Origin: Nematostella vectensis
Lineage: Eukaryota > Cnidaria > Anthozoa > Actiniaria > Edwardsiidae
NCBI RefSeq assembly: GCF_932526225.1
Contig: NC_064042.1
Location: 2,525,001-2,589,000, forward strand
Direction of reading: 5' to 3'
DNA: 64,000 bases
Each line of letters begins with the position of its first letter. Within the stretch, counting starts at the first letter, position 1. Shown one piece after another: positions 57,568-64,000 of the stretch. Under the pieces are notes generated by a model. It worked only from the letters and a program-made list of their open reading frames with translations, did no database searches and was not told where the DNA came from. The position numbers and the translations under genes were made by a program.

Positions 57568-60500
57568 ATGGAGAACATTCCTCGCCCATGTTCGGGTAAT
57601 ATACTCCTAATTGTCGTGCTACTTTTTGCTGTACCAAGAGAAACCAGTACAGTAAGCGGTAAGCTTTTGCTTTTATCCTTCTCTCTAGTAGCACGAATAG
57701 AGAGCTCAAGCAAATTTATGTTTTGAATGTAGTACCCGAGGTGGATCTAAGTTTTTTTAAGGGCCGGGAAGGAAGGAGGGCTGCAGTATGATGTCGGAGG
57801 GGTATATGGAAAACAAAGTGACTCTATTTTTATATCCTTCGTTTTCTCTCACATGGGTAGGGGTATTTTGCTCTTTTTTTTGTTGTTGTTTATTCGCGCT
57901 AATTACTAGTTTTTGTCATAGGCAACACCAAAGCGCTTGCATTCAGTACTTCTAACCATGGAGTAAAAATAATTTCCCGTTATGTTTAATACTTTAAAAC
58001 CCATTTTATTGCCAAACAATTTTTCGTCCTTTCCGCAACCCAGTAGGTTATATTTTACTGACGATTCCTTATCAGCGCCCATGGTTTAATGCTCTTCGTT
58101 TTCCTTTTTATAACATTGTCCCAAATTTCGGTCTTTGGAGCCCCAACAGGAATGTCTAAATCTTTTTGTATTTTTTGTAATATTTTTAGTTCGATTAATT
58201 GGCGGTGGTAACCCGTACCAAGGTACAGTCCAAGTGTTTTACGGAGGCTGGGGTACAATATGTGATGATTCATGGGATATCAATGACGCACGAGTAATCT
58301 GCCGAATGCTTGGATATGGCCAAGCTGTGTCTGCTCCTCATGGTGCTCACTTCGGACAAGGCTCAGGGAGCATCCTGATGGACGATGTACGATGTTCGGG
58401 TCACGAGACCGACATATCACATTGCCCTTTTAGGGGTTGGCATAGTCACGATTGCAGTCACGGTGAAGACGCTGGAGTCGTGTGCCGTCCACCGACTGGT
58501 AAGGATTTATCCCTATTCTCTTTTGAAAAAAATCTATGATTTAACACACAACTATTAAACACGAGGCCGGCCTTTTCATTATTTACCATCTATTGGCACG
58601 GGTAACACTGCTTAGTTGTTTGCCAAAACCATTTTCTAGCTTTTATTCTATATCTCATCAACATGGTTACGGTGCCATGTCATCCAGACGCCCAGTCCCC
58701 GCACAACGTTAATGGCGAATTGGAGCATATCTTAAAAATGTTGTAAAGTGTTTGAATGTTTCATGACGGTATTTGTCGGCTGTATTGGTGTGTAGGTCGA
58801 CAGTGCTGAAAAAACGCAAGACTAGTTCTAGTACCGCGCGGTTAAACTATCCTTTTTGTTTTGAAATGGCGGCATTTTACCGGCGAACTGTCACATTTTG
58901 ACGAATGCTAAGAAAACTAGACCAAACATAAGGCTATATTTTTCTTTATGACTCCCTCATTATCACACAAATCTGTCATCTTTTATACAGTATGGTTTTA
59001 ATGCTGTACAGTTAGTCAAATCAGCGACTGAAGTCAGCCTTTCGTACCTTTTCTCGAACGATTCAACTCTGAGATTTAGTTTGATTTCGCAAGAGCACGC
59101 GCATGCGCATACGTTATTCAGCACTGTCGTGTAGGTCTATGTTGTCAGTTCCTCCGAGCCATTGGCTACGGACCATTAATTAAAAAAAAAATGATTTGAC
59201 GCTGTTTTCTTTAACTATTTAGTTAGAGTCCGTCTGGTAGGTGGGTCATCTTCAACAGAAGGACGAGTAGAGGTGTATTATAACAGTCGCTGGGGCACGG
59301 TGTGCGATGACTCATGGGATATTAACGACGCCACGGTGGTGTGTAGGATGCTGGGATACGTAGCCGCTCGTGCTGTTGGTAACGCCTACTTTGGAAAAGG
59401 ATCCGGGACCATATGGATGGACGGTGTACGATGCTCTGGATCCGAGACAAATATAGAACAATGTCCCTTCAACGGCTGGGGCTCTCACGATTGCCAACAC
59501 CTTGAAGATGCTGGGGTAATCTGTCGGCCATACGCCGGTAGGTCAAGATCAATGGGTTGCGACGTTGGCAAACAAACAAAATTACAAATTTATCCAATTG
59601 TAACGCGTTATGCTAGTAACTTGTTTACCCTGTTACGCGCGCTTCCCTTTTTACGGTCATTCTTTCAAAGGTTCAAAGGTAGTGGCACAGGCTACCCACT
59701 TTATGCATATGAATGCACATGCAGAGAATAGAAAACAGATATACAGTATATATTCATGTCTTTGGAGTAGCATTTTAACCTAAAAACTTCCAAAACAAGA
59801 TCAATTTACCCTCCTAAAATACGAGATACGAGAAAAATCAACCACTGCAACGATAATTTTATTTTAAAGAATAAAGAGAAAGAACGAGCTTGGAGTTTTT
59901 TTTCCGAATTTCATGTATTTTTCTGTTGCTGACTCCCAGATGTTGATGAAAGTCGCGCGCGCTATGCAGATCTTCTCTGCACGTTTTCTATTCTCTCCAT
60001 GCCCATGCACAGGATGGACAGCCTGTGGTCGTGGATGGCACATTTAAAACGGCACATTTATCTGGGTATTCTTCTCAACGTGTATCTAATCACTCATGGT
60101 ACAAACTGCTTTCTTTGTAGCGCCTCAGGTTCCACCTTTGAATGTCCGAGCTTCAAGCATTAACTCTACGACCATCGTTGTTTGGTGGGATGCGATTCCT
60201 TCCAACGGGACGGACACGCTCATCCGGTCTTATCGGGTCTATTGCCACGAGGTTAATACCTCGGTAACCATAACATCTACGACCAGTGCGAGCAACAGAC
60301 AAGCTGCCTTTACCAGCCTTGAGGTTTACACAGATTACGAGATTCAAGTTGCAGGCGTCAACCAAAATGGCGAAGGTGCTAGAAGTATCGCTCTTACTGT
60401 AAGAACAGATGAAGAAAGTAAGTAATAACACAGTAGAAAATAATAATAAAAGCTTACGTTATCGTGAATTACAAAATAAATTTTACTCGCGTTTTTATCT

Positions 60501-63500
60501 CTTAGAGATTATTTTGATTTCGGTTTGATGAAAAGTGTACGCGTGTCTCTAAACATTTTCAAGGTTAAATGAAGGGCTGGAGTAGAGTTACGAAATGTTG
60601 GCATACTTGACGTTTTTTTATATTTGTTTGTTTTCATATCGTTTCATATCGTATATGAAAGAGTAATGCAAATTTTCTCCTATTCACAGTCCCGATAGCT
60701 GCTCCTAACGTGACGAGTGTAATAAATAACAACTCTACTAGTCTCTTCGTGGCCTGGGATCCGCTCTCAAGCGAGCAGATCCTTGGAAGGCTCCTCGGAT
60801 ACTACATCTGGTACTCTCCCGCCCCTGGCCCCTGCTCTCTCCTCAACAACTGCTCTTCAGCAAACAGCACATCGTGCACAAACACAACAGCCGCGCCAAG
60901 CAGCAACTGCTCCTTGGCTACAAACGCCACAGCGAGCGCAAACACAACAGCAGCGCAAAACAGTGACTGCTCCTTGTCTACAAACGCCACAGCGAGCGCA
61001 AACACAACAGCCGCACCAAACAGTAACTGCTCCTTGTCTACAAACGCCACAGCGAGCGCAAATACAAGTGAAGCGACCGGTAACAGCTGCTCATACGCGT
61101 TCAACGCCAGCGCACCTCAGATGAACGTGACAGTAGAGCCCGAAGCTTTACAGTACGTCCTGCGAGGGCTGACAAAGTTCACGGCCTATTGGGTCCAAGT
61201 TGCGGCGTTTAACAGCAAGGGAGTGGGGCCTAGGAACTCCGCTATAAGGCGGTGCACGGACCAGGACGGTACGTAGTCCATCAGTCTAAGAAACATTGCT
61301 TTATCTGTAACATTACTGTTTGTTTGATGAGCTGTTTTTATTCTAGTGCCCAGTGCTCCCCCGTCTAATTTGCGCGTGCTAAACCAGACATCCACTAGCA
61401 TCGAAATCGCTTGGGACGGGATTCCTGTAGAGCGCATGCACGGCGTGTTACTGGGCTATAGAGTGGCGTATGGACTTCTGGGTATTCCAGGATCAAATGC
61501 ATCTTTAGTTCAAATAGATGTAGCTGAGCCAGACACATATCAACAGACTCTCACTGGTCTGCGGAAATACTCGTCATACTGGATTACAGTAACCGGTTTT
61601 ACCAGTATTGGGGATGGGCCAGTAAGCGAGCCTGTAAACGCTACGACAGACCAACATGGTTAGTGAATACTACAAACCTTGTTATTAAGCTTTATTTATC
61701 AAAATGGAGATGAAAACAAGGATAAAAATAGTATTCATTATTTTCAGTACCCAGTGTTCCTCCATCAAATGTGCGCGCATACTCGAATAGCTCCAACAGC
61801 CTTCAAGTAGACTGGGACCAAGTACCTTCAGCCTTGGCTCATGGCGTATTATTGGGTTACCTGGTTACTTACAGAAAGAGCGGAGCTGGGGCTGTACTAA
61901 GAAGACAGACTGCGCTTGACAGGACTGGCATACTGCTGACCGGTTTACAGCCGTACTCGGTGTATGACATTCATGTCAGCGCGTTTACCGTCAAAGGTTA
62001 TGGACCACAGAGCGGCGTGGTGTCCGTGCGCACAGAACAAGACGGTATGTATCATTAGATGATATAGTGCGACATGCGCTACCATGGCCACCGATACTTA
62101 ACAATTAGACTACGAGTTCGAGTTTTCTATGAGTCAATAGATAGTCAACGAGACACAACGAAAAAAGTATTTTACAAAATCAAAACAGGATGGAAAATGC
62201 ATTTACTAGAAAAGATTGTGAACCAAATTTCTTGAATTTGAACCAAGGTTTTTCGTCTCTTTCGCCGGCTTTTTCGCTACTCAGTATCTATAGCTCAATA
62301 GTTTTAATTAGTTTATTTGGCAACAAACTGTGAAAATGATGGTCAAGCTAGCGCGTATGGTAAAGGATCTAGAGATTGAAGTTTCTATTTTCTACTAACA
62401 GACCTGTATTTTTAGTACCCAGTACATACCCTTCGAATGTCAGTGTCATCATGGAAACATCAAGTAGTATATCAATACAGTGGGACCCAGTCTCCACTCC
62501 TCAGATCCACGGCGTCTTGCTAGGCTATCACGTGACGTACGGTGCGCTCAAGAACAGCTCCGTGAATGTGACGTGTCAAACCGGTCCGTCCAGTCACCAA
62601 CTGGTTTTGTCAGGGCTCGATGCGTACACCACGTACTGGGTGGAGGTTGCGGCTTTTACTGTGAAGGGACCAGGCCCCTTTAGTCCGCCGATTATGGCGA
62701 CCACTGACCAAGATGGTAAGACGATTTTTACCATGCAGGACTAGCTAGTAGTCTTTGCGCGCTTAGTAAAATGAAAACATGGCTGTATCATAGACAGCGG
62801 CGTAGCCAGGATTTTTAACAGGAGGGGGCCCAAAAGGCCCTTTCAAGGCATTCTCTCCTGTATTTTAGATAATATCTCATACATTTACTTCATTTTTGGC
62901 TGCTAGAAGGGGGGCCCGGGCCCCCTGGGTCACCCCCCTGGCTACGCCCCTGATAAAGCATAGCCAGACAGCTATTTCGTTTTCAGTAACGTTACTAGAG
63001 CATCTGCCAGTCGCCATCTTGTCGTCCCAGCAAATTCAAATTGTGAGAAAGAACCCATTTCCATCGGCTGATTCGGTGATGCTGTTACCATATATCTTGA
63101 TGAATTTGATAAATGAAGTTTAAAACATTATTTTTAGATAATTTTGAAATTTTATCATAAATTTTTCTCTAATCTAATCTATCTTTATCTCCAAATCTTC
63201 TAAATAAAAACAATACAGTGGTTAGTCTCCTTCGCAGCTGCTCGTGTCGGAGTCACGCAAAGTTCCCCGCCAACTATACAGGGGAGGCTAACTAGTGCTT
63301 TTTCGCACTAACATCTTTATGTCTTTAAAAAACTGGAAGTGATTTTTTTTTCGTATATGAAAGTCCATTACCACATTCATGTGCTGTTAACCAGTTTTCT
63401 TTATTCTTAGTCCCCTCCGCAGCCCCTTCGAGCATGCGCACAACAAACGTCACGTCTACTAGCCTTGAAGTACACTGGGCACCAGTCCCCCCACAACAAG

Positions 63501-63701
63501 CCCGCGGGGTATTGCTTGGGTACACTGTGTCTTTTAGCTCGCTGAACAAGACGAGTCACACGAAAAACGTATCTCCGAATTCTACCCAGTTGGTGTTAAG
63601 AGGCCTCCAGGCGTACACTGATTATAACATCACACTTTCAGCATTTACCAATAAGGGGTCAGGCCCTCAAGCTCGCCTTCCGGTGAGGACAGCCGAAGAC
63701 G
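57568..63701 (+). CDS. SRCR-FN3 receptor-like protein (5' part; runs off the window)
   Basis: Exons: 57568-57658, 58190-58498, 59223-59537, 60121-60417, 60690-61268, 61347-61658, 61748-62044, 62416-62715 and 63411-63701, all phase 1-1 after the first. Exon 1 encodes a signal peptide ([20 protein letters not shown]). Exons 2-3 each encode one complete SRCR domain (VRLIGGG... and VRLVGGS..., with [20 protein letters not shown] and [20 protein letters not shown]). Each has six cysteines, the group A count, although a single exon per domain is usual for group B. Exons 4-9 each encode one FN3 domain (W in strand B, LxGYxVxY, LxxYTxYxVxVxAFTxxGxGP). The second FN3 carries a long sequon-rich loop. 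This layout suggests a secreted or cell-surface scavenger or adhesion receptor; invertebrate SRCR receptors are often linked to recognition of microbes or self (inference). More FN3 domains and any membrane anchor would lie to the right. Confidence 0.93.
60883..61062 (+). repeat. 60-bp coding minisatellite in FN3 domain 2
   Basis: Three in-frame 60-bp copies encode a 20-residue unit of the form [20 protein letters not shown]. Each carries N-glycosylation sites (NCS, NAT, NTT) and one cysteine. The copies sit in a loop of the domain between [13 protein letters not shown] and the strand with LQYVLRGL, enlarging that exon to 579 nt against about 300 for its neighbours. Confidence 0.9.
62795..62952. 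mobile_element. Short TIR element (MITE), family 1, copy 2
   Basis: CAGCGGCGTAGCCAGG and CCTGGCTACGCCCCTG ends. The interior matches 3849-3997 in reverse orientation (AACAGGAGG...GGCCC, GGGGCCCGGGCCCC). The flanks ATAGA and ATAAA are an imperfect duplication. It lies in an intron of the SRCR-FN3 gene. Confidence 0.8.
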
Positions 63702-64000
63702 GTGAGTACAGCCCCAAAACTCATATGATATAACTAATATGAATTAATTTAGAGGCAAAATGTACGCCTTTTGTCTCGAATTTCATCCTTTTTTGGGCCA
63801 TTTGAATTAAACATTTGTGTGATACGCAGGGGCGTGGCTATAGCTACTTATACATAGCTTACTATACGTTAATACGCACGTACATACTTAAAGGAATTCA
63901 GGCTTTTTTGTAAAAGACACGGAGGTCTAGGGATATGACGGAGCACTGGTGGTGGCCTAAAACGTATCCGATCATTCTGAATTTGATCTATATTGGAACG
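63702..64000. other. Intron of the SRCR-FN3 gene at the window edge
   Basis: Sequence after the donor ACG|GTGAGT at 63702. No further exon is seen before the window ends. Confidence 0.6.

Overview
The window looks like animal nuclear DNA, AT-rich and intron-rich. The spliced proteins resemble their vertebrate orthologues closely, and one gene is a multi-domain SRCR/fibronectin-III receptor. Together these suggest an early-branching animal, most likely an anthozoan cnidarian (sea anemone or coral). The organism is an inference from gene style and repeat content; no diagnostic marker is present. All gene models below were built by hand from reading frame, GT-AG junctions and phase.

Layout. 71-4222 (+): a seven-exon EPSTI1-like coiled-coil gene with an added C-terminal CUE-like segment and a decayed L1-type LINE in intron 2. 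5040-8363 (-): SLC35A5, a putative nucleotide-sugar transporter, tail-to-tail with the previous gene and head-to-head, 160 bp apart, with GPATCH1 (8524-13221, +), a G-patch splicing-associated protein. 14679-27761 (+): IQCG/DRC9, a subunit of the ciliary nexin-dynein regulatory complex, in 12 coding exons. Its introns carry an exceptional load of tandem repeats (29-, 25-, 36-, 72- and 26-bp periods and a long AT palindrome). A further 2.7-kb 29-bp array follows its poly(A) signal.

31644-36229: a complete, apparently intact Ty3/gypsy-type LTR retrotransposon on the minus strand. It has 138-bp LTRs that read as identical, a 5-bp target-site duplication, PBS, PPT and a 1358-residue Gag-Pol ORF.

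38-46 kb: a cluster of very small genes with no family I recognise. Several share TATA promoters, a proline-rich (PPPxY or PPP) start, one membrane segment and a phase-1 intron immediately after it. One has a short tail packed with N-glycosylation sequons. At least three units are duplicates that also share a downstream module. This is the most likely undescribed system in the window.

49041-53684 (+): an eight-exon gene for a 262-residue protein I do not recognise, behind a pair of CRE sites. 57568-63701 and beyond (+): a secreted or membrane receptor with signal peptide, two SRCR domains and at least six FN3 domains, each domain on its own phase 1-1 exon. An isolated antisense FN3 fragment lies upstream at 55.8-56.0 kb. 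Small TIR elements of two families are scattered through the window. No tRNA, rRNA or CRISPR array was seen.
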